Assembly: GCA_001953115.1 (NCBI GenBank)
Contig: LSSL01000214.1
Coordinates: forward strand, 1-64,000
Direction of reading: 5' to 3'
DNA: 64,000 nucleotides
Source: Smittium mucronatum
Taxonomy: Eukaryota > Kickxellomycota > Harpellomycetes > Harpellales > Legeriomycetaceae
Position 1 is the stretch's first letter; each line of letters opens with the position of its first letter. Positions 45,040-57,500 of this stretch are shown here, piece after piece. Under the pieces are notes generated by a model. It saw nothing but the letters and a program-made list of their open reading frames with translations. It was not told the origin of the DNA and did no database searches. Both the position numbers and the translations under genes were made by a program.

Positions 45040-47680
45040 TGCTAGGCTTAATAAAATTTCGGTTGAAATCTTATTACCATTGATATCAGATTCAAAAAAC
45101 CCTAAATCTGATAAAAATCACTAAAATCTGACACCAATCACTATAATTTTATCCCCATAACTAATTTTTCCTTATTTTTTCTATTGGAAAAAATGGTTGT
45201 AATAAATATTTTTTTCCATATTTGGAAATATATTATTAAAATCAAAGAAGACTCAATTGTTTTATTCTAACAATGGATTTTACCAAATGCAAGAGTTTTT
45301 TTTTTATAAATTGAGAAATATTTTACAACTACATATTTTAAAAAAAATAAAAAACAAATGAATAAAGATTATTTCAGTTTTTCTTTTCATATAAAATGGA
45401 TGAATTTATAAAAAAATATATAACAAAAAATATACAGGTTAGCATAAAAATATCCCAATTCCTGTCTTTTACTTCTAAAACTTGATAGATAGCTATTTAA
45501 TATCTAAACCCACCCCTCAGCCCTAATTTTGAAAAAATTGACATAAAATTTGAATTATCTATCTATAGTATAAACTCCCACTTTTTTGATATGAATTTTC
45601 GAGACGTAAAAAATATGTTTTATTCGCATTTTTACTTTTTTTTAATTTACTTATCTTTTTTATTATGGTTATTTTTAAAAGAATAAAGTTAGAGGGCTGA
45701 AGATAAAACCGATTAATATCTCTTAAAACGGCTGTAATGATATAGAGAAAATCAATAGTAGGGGTTTTTCCTATTATTTTTGAAAAATGCTGTTTTTTTT
45801 GTATTTTTACTTTATGCTTTGAAATTTTTTTGTAATAGACTATTATAAGTTTAGAAAGAAACATTTCTTAGTTATTTTAAAATCAAATCAAAATGATAGT
45901 GGAAATAAAAGATAAATATGGACTTATTTATATGAATAACAGAATTCTCAACTCGGAAACACAATATATATTAAAAATATTTTGAATTGGACTGGGATTA
46001 TTTTTATTTTTCGTTATGATTATTTTTATAAAAAAATTAAAAAGGTAAACATAAATAAAGGATCTATTCATTCTGTGGAAATTTTTTTTTCTTTTTAATT
46101 TTTTTCGTCCTGCCTCTCTTTTTTTTTCGGCTCCAAATATTTGTCAATTAAAAGAAGCTGACCAATTTTTTTTAGATAATGGCAAACATAAACACACTTT
46201 CAATTCTTCGAGAAAACCTAAAAGAAAATTTTATAATTTTTTACTATAAATTTGAGACCTTAATTTCAAGTATTAAAATTATCACAAATATGGATTTAAT
46301 TTCATTAAAATCTTTGTAATCAAAACTCCTTAATTTATATATGAAGTTTTTCGATAAAGTAAATCCTTTTCTATAAAATTACGTGATGCAAAAAATAAAA
46401 TAATTAAATCCTTTTCTGTAAGTAGCGAAAGTTTTGTTTTGAGTAGAATTAACAATAATGGTAATGCCATAATCACTTTATAAAAATTTAATGTCATTTG
46501 TATATTTTGTAACGGGTAATTTCTGCTTTTTGTTTTTGAGATATCTTCAAGTATATGCATAAATCTTTTAAGTGATTTTAAAACATAATGTTTTTCTCAA
46601 GCGATATATATATTTTCAATTATTAAATTAAACCTTTGTTGACAATTATTTGTGCTCGGAGAGAATATTTGATACCCCTCATACCAATTATTATTATTCT
46701 CAAATAAAAATTGTTTTAATTTCACCATGATTCAATAATTTTGAGAAAATATCTCCATTTTCTCAAAAATAGGTTCCAAGATAAATAAAACAATTTTTTG
46801 CTAAAATAGGTTTAAGTTAAGTTTATATCATCTTTTGTTTTATCTATAAGCTATTTTGAGACATTTTTAAAAAATTATTAGATTTTTATCCATATTTTTG
46901 TGCAGCATTTGTGCTTCTTATTTTAGAATCAAATATTTTTAAAGCTGATGATATTTGTGGATCGGAGTCAGATATAAGATTTGATATATCGCAGCTGTGT
47001 CGTTAATGAGATAACTCACTTTTTATTTTTTTCTGAACACACAATATAGTTTGTTCTTTTTTATCAGGTATTATGCCCAATACTATTGGCAAAAATGATT
47101 TCAAATATTGGATATTCAAACTGACATAACTGGATATCACAGATATAATAAATTTTAAGTCATATTAATATAAAGGTTATTATAATTTTGAAAATTATTC
47201 AACAGAAATTTAGATGTAACCAATATTTTGTTTGATTTTGGATCTGAATCGATGTGAAAAATATTTGGATTTTAATTTCTTTTATCGCGAGAGTTTTCTT
47301 CGCAGTATTCTAGCAACTCGTTGAAATTTACATGATTATCTTGTTTTTTTTAAAAAATTAAACCTTCTTATGATTGTTTATATTTATTTAGATAACACCA
47401 AATCCATCTTCTCTTAAACTATTCATTACTATATAAGGCTATTTAAATATATTATCATAATTTTTTCAGAAATCTTAACATAGTCTTCGGTTATTTTGTA
47501 TGAGCTCTCGTATTCCATTGCATAGTATGTTCAACTTTCTTTTCTATAATTGAAACGCTATATTTTCATTTGGGAGTTACATATATTCTTGTTTTTTGTT
47601 GTGGCAATAGTGGAATAAAACTAAGTACTTTTTCGAGTTGTTTTTTCTAGAAATTCTCCGTTTTTTGTTCACTTCGCTAT
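45040..47680. other. AT-rich desert, no gene
   Basis: No supported gene. The longest frame (45559-45864, minus, 101 codons) is dominated by K, I, S and L with no recognisable motif and is treated as chance. Confidence 0.5.
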
Positions 47681-47689
47681 CAGTGTCGG

Positions 47690-48660
47690 GAGAAATTATC
47701 GGTGCACTCCAGTATAAAATTATACTTGTTGAAAATAAGAGCGAATTGTTTTTAAAATGATTTTAATTCAATCCATTTATTATTAAAGCGTTAAGACGCG
47801 CGTTTTCATCCTAGGTTAAGCTAAGCTCCATTTATGGTCTGAAAGTCTTAGCACGCTTGAGGACTGCTTTAGCCGCTTTATAATTTATAATTATGTTATG
47901 GTTAGTTTTATCGTTTGTTTTAAGTATAATTATTTTTGTATTTCCCGGTTATAGTTTTACCAGTACTTGGTCCGGATAGTTTTTGGTGGGTTATTTTAGT
48001 ATTTTCGTGGACTGGTAACATTGCCCGCTAATCCGTTTTATTTATTTAGTTGTTTAGCTTAGTGGAGTCAAATATATGATGGTGCTAAGGTCATGATTAT
48101 GCGCAGCCATGAGTTGGTCGAGTCCGGTGTTAATACTTTAAGATTTGTCGAGGAAGTTGGCCCTTGGCGAAATGCAGTGAATTATAGAGATAGAGATAGA
48201 GATATTTAGGTATCTATATCTACTAAAGTTTTTTTGCTAGGCCATGACTTATATCCATCGATAAACTTGACGGAAGAACCAGTGATGGACGGTTTTTTAT
48301 GTTATTTACTGGAACATTCGTTAAGTTCCGTCCCCAGCCCCCCAATAATGTTCTCACCTATTATTCATATCGTTGGGGCTGTAAAAGAACTTTTTGTTTT
48401 CAGTAAGGTAGCAACGGGCGGATTTCGGATAGGCGTAGTAAGGGAGCGGTACCAGCACTAAAATCTCTGCTGGGTCAGGGATATGAATTGACTAGCAATA
48501 TAGCTCTTAGCGTTGCCTCGTCTTTGGCCGCATAGCAACAGTTTGGAGGCGATTATTTGTACCGGTCTAACTTGTACAGAGAATGCGCTTCCGAAGTTAT
48601 TAATGTTGGTTTATTATATAGTGAAAAAAGCAGTGCAGCTAATTCGAGTTAAAAAATTTA
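47690..48660 (+). pseudogene. Higher-GC island with decayed coding-like frames, unidentified
   Basis: This ~970-bp block stands out by base composition from AT-rich flanks. Plus-strand frames read SHELVESGVNTLRFVEEV and PWRNAVNYRDRDRDI (about 48098-48208), then a 75-codon frame at 48234-48461, then ALKSLLGQGYELTSNIAL, a TAG, and FGGDYLYRSNLYRECASEV with a final stop at about 48650. Residue composition looks like real protein, possibly a retroelement gag. I recognise no domain. It could also be part of a host pseudogene. Confidence 0.4.
48184..48208 (+). repeat. GATAGA microsatellite
   Basis: Three to four hexamer units (ATAGAGATAGAGATAGAGAT). Confidence 0.8.
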
Positions 48661-49239
48661 TATTCAAGAGTAAATTTTAATGATATAAATTTTAATGATA
48701 CAAATCTCGAGGAAAATCCAAAAAGTAGGTGAATTTTCCGTTTAATTATTATCAATTGATCCAATCGAATAAATTTGTTGCAAAATTTTAAAATTATAAA
48801 CAAAACAGTATAGACAATAATTTTTAATTTTAATTTTTAGTGATTGAGGTAAAATTTTAGTGATGGATGTCAGAATTGGGGTTGGTTGAATAGGATTTCT
48901 GTGACAATAATATTATAACCATAAAATTTCCACATTTTTCGAATAGAATAATTCTTTTGAATTTCTAATTCCGAACTACTCAATGGATTTATACATTTTT
49001 TAGTGGAGCATTTCCAAGATAGGAAAGCAGTAAAAGTTTAATAAGTTAGCGTCTTCTCTGTAAGAGAACTCCCACATAAATCTAGAGAAATCACATAACC
49101 CTTTAGAAGTGGTCCAAAAAGTTACCCCTGAATAAAAAGAAAGTTTACATTTTCTGGTTCGATACAGAGATGTCAGGAATGAAGGCCTTCAAGACTTTCC
49201 GCCTACTGGACCCACCTATTAAAAAAACAAGATTAAAAA

Positions 49240-49375
49240 TATAATGACCAGTAAAAATAAAGGAATCCGTTGTAATATGCACTTTTTCTAAAAAAACACT
49301 AATCATGATATCTTAGTGGTCGAAAATTAGGTGAAATGTATAAGAGGTAATTGGAAATATGCCTCCAGTCATGTC
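49240..49375 (-). repeat. Partial third copy of the long-TIR element arm
   Basis: It shares the stretch GTGGTCGAAAATTAGGTGAA and the preceding CCAGTAAAAAT...AAAGGA region with the arms of the 49910-51057 element. Only about 130 bp is recognisable. The strand is arbitrary. Confidence 0.55.
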
Positions 49376-49597
49376 ACCGATTCAGATTATAGAATTTTGG
49401 TTAACAATTGAGGAAATTTAGCCTTTTGTTCCTTTTTTTATAAACACAGAATGCTATTAGGAGAAATATTTAGTATTACCCGTAGATATTTCGAGAAGCT
49501 AGCCAATGAAATTCTGATATTACAGATGAGGGAAACAGAAACAATTTTCGATTATAGAAAATGACGTCACCGAGATAATAAAAAGAACAAACGATAG

Positions 49598-49770
49598 TTA
49601 ACCCTTTCCGGGCCCAACTTTGCGCCTTGCCCCTATTTGGATATATTTGCGATTTTAATTGGCTCAAAAATCTGATCGGCCCAATGGCATAAAAATAAAA
49701 ATAAACTAATAATAACATTGAGCGAAAATTGAAAGCCATTTTTTTTCACCATTGCCCTTGAAAGGGTTAA
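49598..49770. mobile_element. piggyBac-like MITE
   Basis: A 165-bp sequence (49602-49766) begins CCCTTTC and ends GAAAGGG, and is flanked on both sides by TTAA (49598-49601 and 49767-49770). TTAA duplication with CCC...GGG ends is diagnostic of piggyBac superfamily insertions. There is no coding capacity, so it would need a transposase from elsewhere. Confidence 0.7.
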
Positions 49771-49909
49771 ATAGACAACTAGTGGCTCAACAAAAAGAGA
49801 AGTAGGGCGAATGTTTGTAGAGATAAATAGCGGAGAACCAAAAACCACCAAAACAGTGGATGGTGGCTGGGGGATGAAGAAAAGGTAGTGTTAATGAATG
49901 TTATTTGGG

Positions 49910-51057
49910 GGTGTCAGGATATTTGACCCAAACGACATTTTACCTAATTATTCAACCTATTAAAAGCTAAAATCAAAAGGTACTTATCCAGTAAAATAGC
50001 TAATTTTTATAAAGCGCTCATTTTAAAAAAATGTGCTTCACACTTTTTTATTAGAGGCCATAGATTGGGTGAAATGACATGTAGGTCAATTGGAAATAGG
50101 TGAAATGTCTCGTAACCGTTATTTGGGTGTTTTCCACTTTTAATTTTTTGATTTCGGGTTTTTACTACTGTGAAATAGGACTGCAGTTAGAGTCTGTCTA
50201 TAGATGTTCCACACAAAGGTCATGAATGTTTCCCAACGACCAGACTGTTGTGGTTTCAACAATGAAACGATTAAAATACACTCTATTTTAGGCCTTTAGA
50301 ATATATTATATTTGTAGTGAATATATAACCAGTAGTAACCCAATTTTATGTTTGTATCCAATACATTTTTGTTTTGTATAAATAGATCTGTTTGAGGAGA
50401 ATCTAATAGATGAGGAACTATGTGGGGAATTAAGGGTTAGTAAAACAATATAAAAGAACTGCGGGGAAAAGGTTATTTTTTTTTCCTGGTGAAAACTCAG
50501 TGGCCGATAGCACAAAAAGAATTACATTTTTGGATCCCAGAATATCTCGGCAGCCAATGTATGAATAAAGCCATAATAAAAAGTCGTACAAATGATCAGC
50601 AAAAAACATGACACGCAGTTTTTAGGCGAGTCCAGTGGATTATCATATAATATGTCTTGGATTGATACCGCAGGTTTTATAATATCGAATTGTTTTTAAT
50701 TAGTTTTTTATTTTTATCTCATAATTACTTTGATTGTAAAGCCTTTACGCTATTCCGAAAAAAAGTTGGCTAGAGGTTGCTGAATAGATGCTTTTTTTAT
50801 AATACCAATAAAAAACTGCCTTCACGATAGGGCTCTTCTGCGCATAGCCATGGTGATATGAAAACTCACCAAATACCAATTGACCTAAATGTCATTTCAC
50901 CTAATTTTGACCACTAAAAAATTGGTATTAAATACATTTTTTCCAAAGGATTATCAGTAAAAATTAGCCATGTTTACTGGATATATAAATTTGATTTTAG
51001 TATGTAATAGGCCGAATAATTAGGTGAGATGTCATGTAGGTCAATTATCCTGACACC
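49910..51057. mobile_element. 1.15-kb DNA element with ~200-bp terminal inverted repeats
   Basis: The left arm starts GGTGTCAGGATA at 49910 and the right arm ends TATCCTGACACC at 51057. The arms match imperfectly for about 200 bp (to about 50110 and from about 50870), including ACCTAATTATTC, TCCAGTAAA and the AGGTGAAATGACAT blocks. The interior (about 760 bp) has no plausible gene. A clear target duplication was not found. The superfamily is unknown; long arms suggest a foldback-like or Mutator-like non-autonomous element. Confidence 0.75.
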
Positions 51058-52140
51058 ATAACTATAATTGACAATTGCAAAATCATTTTGAAAAGCATTC
51101 TCTTAGTTGAAGGCTGTAATTAAATACAGTTTACTTAGTTTTCTCTTTAACCCTTTATAGTTTAGGGTACCCCATATGCATATATTTGATAGAATTAAAG
51201 CGTTCTATTTGGGCATGCAAAGCTATGTAGCCAATGAAATCCCAGTTGTATTTGGGTAAAAAAATCAGCGATAATGTTGGTTATTAATTCAGCCAATTTA
51301 AGCCAGCTGTCCATTAAAGAGCTGGCGCTTAGGGTGCAATACGAGCTTTTATTTGCACAAGTTTCAAGAGGTCTATTTGGATGAGAATCTTGCTTAACCA
51401 ATGAGATGTAATTGTTTGTCATATCTAAAGAAAACCTGGATATTGGCATATAAAATGGCACGATTTAGTCTACAAACTGCCGAATAGCTAGTATTTACTT
51501 TAAAAGCGGAATTCTATTGGATTAAATGTAAGTCTGATAAATGACTCTGGATTGAAAGCATCCAAAGTGCATAAAGGAAGAAGGATAATTTGTGGTATTG
51601 GTGGCTTTTAATAATGGGAATCCAGATGTTATTTGCCACCAACCGTGATTTGTATCATGCGCCAAAAATAACCAGCCCGTCTCCTACATTGCATTAACAT
51701 GCCAAAACTGCTAGTGATTTACGTCCAATACTTGTAAGGCGCTCTTTCCCAAACTAGATATTCTGCGGAATTAACTTGTCTCTATCCCAAACTGCTATTT
51801 CAAGCAATTGGAACGTATCATTTAACTGGCCAAAGACGTTATGGTTAATTAACATAGATATCTGCATTTACACCATCAAATAGAAATCGATTTTATTGTC
51901 TTATTCAGCTTCCCCAAACAATACAGCCAACGATCTAGGACTCATATGTCCATAAAAAGTTTAATTATGTGGACCTTTCGGCGAATGGCATACTAGGCTG
52001 CTTTGCTCCTTCAGGCTAAGCTGGAAGCCAATGGAATTAAGAAGCCCAGCTAGAGCTTTATCAGGATGTGAATATTTTATTTCCATGGTTAATTGAATAT
52101 ACTACATTTCCTTTAGTTAATTCCATCTTCGAGCTCCTAT
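51058..52140. other. Moderate-GC intergenic region, unidentified
   Basis: Base composition is more balanced than in the deserts. CCAAT boxes recur (about 51229, 51290, 51398), a TATAAAA lies at 51450, and TTAACCCTTT at 51148 resembles one end of the piggyBac-like MITE without a partner. No coding frame is convincing; an 88-codon minus frame (51195-51461) is not recognisable. It may be an old LTR or MITE cluster. Confidence 0.4.
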
Positions 52141-53255
52141 TTAAATTACTATCTGTCCTCGATTTTCTCATCCTGTCTTCTTTTTTCTTTAGCGATCCAC
52201 TTCTAAAGTAGATACTGTTTGCACACTCTTCAATGTATCCAGAAGTCTCATCATGCCCTTGTTTCTTGAACTAGGTTATTCTTTTACTCTCTGTTCTGTT
52301 GTTGCCGTCTTATAAGGTTCAAGTTTCATCACTCTGTTTCTGTGTTTCCTCCGGAGCTTATCTCTTCTCTGTGTCTTTTTTAAACTTATTATCATATCCA
52401 CGACTCTCTTCGGGTTTATTTTTGCTCTTTAATCTTTATTGTAGCTCTACCAGCCATTCTGTAACCGGTCTCTCTGTTTCTGCATTATTGGATCTGTTCA
52501 CATATCTTACGAGCATTATTCCCTTTTACTCTTTAACATTTTCAGTTTTCTCCTTCCGCCTTTGGCTGTCTTATTTAGTCTACTTTTTTTTATTTTCCTT
52601 GCCTTATTTCCTTGGTTCTCCCATCCATTGGCCCGTTTTCCGTTGCTATGTATTGTCCTTATTTTATTACCCTCAATCTCCCTGTTTTTTATTGGTGTCT
52701 TTTGAGTAACGCTGCTTGTCTCTCGTGATTTGTCTTTGTTCTCTTTTTATAGCGCATTTCTCATCTTAGTACCTCTTTGTCTATTTGCCTCTCGTTTCTA
52801 TTTTCTCATTGGTTATCTGTTATACCCTTCTCTTTTTTATATGGTCTTTTATTGGTTGTTTTTCTGTTTTTCAATATTGTTGCTGGTAATTGGCCTCTTG
52901 TTTTACTGTCACATGTTGATTTACATCTTTAATGGTTGTTTATTGGTCATGTTTATCCTTTTACGTGCACTCGATTCATTTGTTGGGCGCTGTACCCCCA
53001 TTTTTACTTGAGCTATATGCTTATTTGTTTGTTGTCTTGTCCTCTCATTCTTAACTGCTATTTTTTTTCATTGCTTTTTATCCACTTCCCCTCTCTTTCT
53101 CCTTTTCCAAAAAGTATAAATACCTCAACTTTCTCCCTATTTCATATATATAAATTTTTGCTGCCCCTATATTTTCCGGTTTTACTGTTGTTTGGTTAAT
53201 TCCCTTGAGAATACGTTTGCTTTTCATATCTTGTAATTTTCTTCTTTATCTTCTG
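52140..53255 (+). promoter_or_regulatory. Pyrimidine-rich 1.1-kb region upstream of TBP
   Basis: The plus strand is strongly biased to T and C for about 1.1 kb up to the TBP start codon and the bias stops there. It produces artefactual open frames rich in F, L, S and Y (52299-52709, 52730-53011, 52936-53199) that do not resemble any protein. CT-rich promoter and leader DNA is common before highly expressed fungal genes; the length here is unusual. Regulatory role is inference. Confidence 0.5.
53115..53122 (+). promoter_or_regulatory. Candidate TATA box of TBP
   Basis: TATAAATA lies 140 bp before the ATG within the pyrimidine-rich region. It is the only clean TATA in that interval. Confidence 0.5.
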
Positions 53256-53261
53256 AATAAA

Positions 53262-54256
53262 ATGGACTTTTTAAGCAACGGTGCTGATCCTATTCTATCT
53301 GGTTCTGGTTTTTCGAGTTTGATTGGTGATTCTGAGGCTGGGTTTTCTAACCTATCTTTGCCTTCTTCTTCTAATACTAATGACCCTGAGAAGGCCGTTG
53401 ATGTAGATGATAAAACACAAGTCGTCGAGCAGGGTGTTGCTGGTATTGTGCCAACTTTGCAGTAAGTTTGCATGTAGCAATATTTTTTGTTATCTTCCCC
53501 TGTCTCTGAGTAACTCTCGAGCACCTTTTTATTTGTTTGCTGTTTTGCATCCGGGTTTGCTTTCGACTTGTGTTTTTGGGCTCTATTTGTTACCTCTTGA
53601 CATATGTTTTAATATTAATTCTTTTTTTTTTTTTAAAAAAAATACTAATTTCCCTCTTCAGAAATATCGTCGCAACAGTTAATCTTGATTGTAGACTCGA
53701 TTTAAAAACGATAGCCCTGCATGCTCGTAATGCTGAATACAACCCAAAGGTATAAGACTTTCCATTTTTTAGGCTTTGGTTATGAAATCCGTCTCTTTTA
53801 AGAGTGGTTTTTCTAATACATTAGCGTTTCGCTGCTGTCATCATGCGTATCAGAGATCCTAAGACAACTGCTTTGATATTCGCTTCTGGTAAGATGGTTG
53901 TTACTGGTGCCAAATCTGAGGATGATTCCAAATTGGCTGCTCGTAAGTATGCAAGGATTGTTCAAAAGCTCGGTTTTCCGGCCAAGTTTACTGATTTCAA
54001 AATCCAGAATATTGTCGGGTCTTGCGATGTTAAGTTTCCCATTAGGCTTGAGGGGCTGGCTTACTCTCACGGTCACTTTTCAAGTTACGAACCCGAACTT
54101 TTCCCTGGTCTTATTTATCGTATGGTCAAGCCTAAAATCGTTTTGCTTATTTTCGTCTCTGGCAAGATTGTGCTTACGGGTGCGAAAGTCAGGAACGAAA
54201 TCTACCAGGCATTTGAAGCTATTTACCCTGTGCTGACTGAATTTAGAAAGCCTTAA
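53262..54256 (+). CDS. TBP: TATA-binding protein (TBP)
   Basis: Three exons: 53262-53461, 53662-53749 and 53825-54256. GT-AG introns of 200 and 75 bp join in frame to 239 residues, the size of fungal TBPs. The first ~58 residues are a variable, Ser/Asp-rich tail. The rest is the two-repeat saddle that binds the TATA minor groove: [14 protein letters not shown], then [16 protein letters not shown] and [17 protein letters not shown] in repeat 1; [31 protein letters not shown] and [11 protein letters not shown] in repeat 2. The repeats share SGK(I/M)V(L/V)TGAK. The core is near-identical to yeast TBP, so all of TFIID, SAGA and Pol I/III contacts should be kept. It acts in the nucleus in initiation by Pol I, II and III. 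The ATG was chosen because the longer frame upstream lies in pyrimidine-rich leader. It is convergent with the kinase gene downstream. Confidence 0.97.
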
Positions 54257-54520
54257 TATCTTTACTGTAACTGACTTGTTGCAAACAAAATTTATAGATT
54301 CCAAATCTATCCTTTCCCTAGGGGTTCCGGATAGTATATTTATCATCCCTGTACTCTATCATGATTTAATATCCATTGCATTATCATTTTTGAGTTATTA
54401 ACCCTAATATTCAAAGATAAATATAATCAATATCGGGAGTTTTTTCCATCTTTTATTCTCCCCAAATGTAAATAAAAATTAAACTTTTAGTTGATCTTTA
54501 ATATATTAGTGTTTTCAATA
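54257..54520. terminator. Short convergent intergenic region with poly(A) signals on both strands
   Basis: 264 bp separate the two stop codons. AATAAA at 54471-54476 can serve TBP. TTTATT at 54452-54457 is AATAAA on the minus strand and can serve the kinase gene. The two signals overlap the opposite transcript's 3' region. Confidence 0.5.
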
Positions 54521-57500
54521 TTACAAAAAGAAGCTGTGCTTTAAAGCTTCAATCGGGGTTATTCGCTTCTCTGGCACGATTTCAGTACACTTGTCTATGA
54601 GATCGGCAAGCTGGTCTATCTTGAACCTAATCTCTGGTGATGATCCACTATCGTAAAGCTGAGCCTTCAACGAATTTACCGATTGTTGGCCTGAATTTAC
54701 TTGGAATTCCATTTTTTTAGTGACCTGAAGCTTGCTGATTGGATCGACTTCATGGCTCATAAAATAGATTTGAGATTTTCCCACATCCAGCTTTTCTGCA
54801 ACCCCAACTGCTGACATATCTCCGTCCATATGGTTACTGCTTTGGATTTGGTTAGCCGATGCGAAATGAAGATTTGCCAACCTGCTTTTTTTTAAAACCC
54901 TGTTTGGAACCATTCCCTTCAATTGCATAATCAGCTTCAGCATCTGGTTGTTGGTTCTGCCAGGAAACATCACCCGTCCGGTAAACAGCTCATACAGAGT
55001 ACACCCAAGACTCCATACATCCACTTGAGACAGGTTTGTTGAGCCCAGGATTATTTCGGGGGCTCGATAGTAACGAGATACCAAGTATCCTGAATACACA
55101 CTCTGATCCAGACTGTTCAGATATACAGCCGACCCAAAATCCGCTATCTTTACGTATTTCTTGGATTTCGAAATCAGTATATTGTCTGGCTTTATATCAG
55201 CATGCAGAATCCCGATCTTGCTCATCACTGCCAACCCACAAAATATTTGGTTTCCGTATAACTTTACAGCATCGATATTCAATCCCACGTTGCTCCCAAA
55301 CATCTTGATGGTTTGTCTGAGATTCATGTACAAACTCTCAAAAACTAAGCAAAGATGGTGCCTATGCTCAAACTTTTCAATAAACCTGACTATGTACTTG
55401 TTGTTTTTCGGGCTTTTCGATGATATTTCCTCCAGCACCTTGACTTCATTAAGCCCTGTCTTGTACATCGTCTCATTGTTCCTTATGATTTTTACTGCAA
55501 CTGGAGAATTGTTGGAGTTTTTGTCAATTGCCCCAACGACAGAACTAAAGACACCCTGTCCCAGAACAGTTGTGATTTCGTATCGACTATCAAGTACCTC
55601 TCCCAAAAGAATTCGGTAATATCCCTCATCATCGTCCCAATTTCCATTCAGCTCCTGATCGACTTTGAGCTCACTGGTGTGCTCAGCCTTGGTTGATTTC
55701 AATGTCTGTGCATGATTAGAGAAATCATTTGAATTTTCATCAAATAAATCCAAAACAAATTCTGATTCTGAATACTTCTTCGTCAGTTCGGCATTGTTAG
55801 GTCTAGATAGCGTGTCTGGTACATGTCGTGGCGGCAATTTATCTGATGCGGCCTCTTTTCTCTGAATATCTGATTCCTCTGTGATGAATTGTTTATTGCT
55901 TGACGAGGCCTCTGAGAGATACTTGTTTTTTATGGCCATCCTTTTTTTCCTTCTTTCTTCGAGCTCTTTTTCTTCCCTATCGATTTGCTCAAAAGGAGAT
56001 CTTGTGGATAATTAAAACGAGAAATTAGCAAAATTCAAAAAGAACCTAAATTTTTAAATAACAAAATACAAAATAGGGCTTACTTTAAAAGATCATAGTA
56101 TGAGTCTTCTTGGTCGCTAGTTAGAGTGAAACCTCGCTTAGAGCTATTAGTGCTATTTTTATTTAAATTAAAGTTATCATTCGAATTTATTCTTTTTGAA
56201 TCAAATTGAGTAGAATCTTTTATATCATTACTAATTCCTATTTTTCCATCTATAGTCATTTTCTTTGGCGATCTTCGGAAAAACATATTCTCAGAGCGGT
56301 TTTTACCACTAAGGATCAACTCCTCTTTATTTTTGTTTTTTTCTAGAATGCAAAAATCACTCTTTTTAATGTTATTTTTTTCTGTATATTTTTTTTCTTC
56401 CGATTTTTTGTCATCAAATGGGGGTTTTTTGCTGGGTGAATCCTTAGAACGCTTGTGTTTTTCTGAAAATCCGTGCTTTTTTAAATCCTTATTAACGTGG
56501 CCCTTTGAGTCTCTGCTATGATTCCTTGAGCCTAAATCTTCATAACTTTTGACTTCTTTATCGCGTTTTCTTGAATCTCTATTATCGCGACTACTAGAAT
56601 TTCTTCTATCTTTTTTTGAATCTCGTTCACTATAGCTCATGGAATCTCTTCCATGTTCTCTGGGATATTTGCTATCAGATGATCTTCTTTCCGGATCTCT
56701 TAGATGGTCACTTATATATCTTTTATCACTACGTTGACGACCCTTTGAGCTTTCATCATAATCTTTCCTGTAATCACTTTCACCAAAAGTATCAGATTTG
56801 ATATCATTATATCTTCCATTGTTCATACAATCCTTCTTTTGGCGCTCATTTGAATATCCTTTGAGTTTTTCTGATTCTCGGAATCCATTTTGTGATTTTT
56901 TTGAAGTGGTGTCGTTTGAATTCTTATTAATTTTATCTTCAACTAGAGAGTTAAAATAGTTAGAAGCTTCTTTGGGTTTATAAAATTTTGCCGAATCTAG
57001 GGAAATAGAAATAGAATCTGGCTTGTAAAGATTTGGATTTCCGAAAGAATTTTCAACCGATATATTATTAGAGTTATATTGATTTTTAACAACAGATATT
57101 GAAGGTTTCACTTCATCACCAATAATTTTAGAATGGAACGAAGATGCTTGTTGGCATAATGGCGAGATTTCGAAAAATTCCTTTTTTGTTTTTTTTTCTA
57201 TGAATTCGAGTTTATCTACGGCTTCTGAATTTGATACATCTAAGCTACTTTCTAAAAAAGATCTTATTTCGGCTCCCATTGAAGAGCCATTCACAATATA
57301 GGTATTATGATCTTGAATAAATCCCTTAGAGTTGTCTGCGAATCGGGGCGATTGAGAATCTAAATATTTTTTGTATCTAGGCACACACATCGGCTTTATG
57401 GGCGGTGAATGGTTTACATCTACCATTGGAAGATCCCTTAAGTTTGACTGTGATCCCTGATCAGAAGAAAAGTTTTTTTTGATAATTTTCTCTGAAATCC

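Noticed and set aside
45559..45864. Minus-strand frame of 101 codons.
   Set aside because: Residue use (K, I, S, L, N) reflects AT-rich DNA and no conserved motif or neighbouring exon is seen.
52299..53199. Three plus-strand open frames of 87-136 codons upstream of TBP.
   Set aside because: They are rich in F, L, S and Y solely because the strand is pyrimidine-rich; no start context, splice pattern or motif supports them.
55161..55619. Plus-strand frame of 152 codons.
   Set aside because: It lies entirely antisense to the Prp4-like kinase domain.
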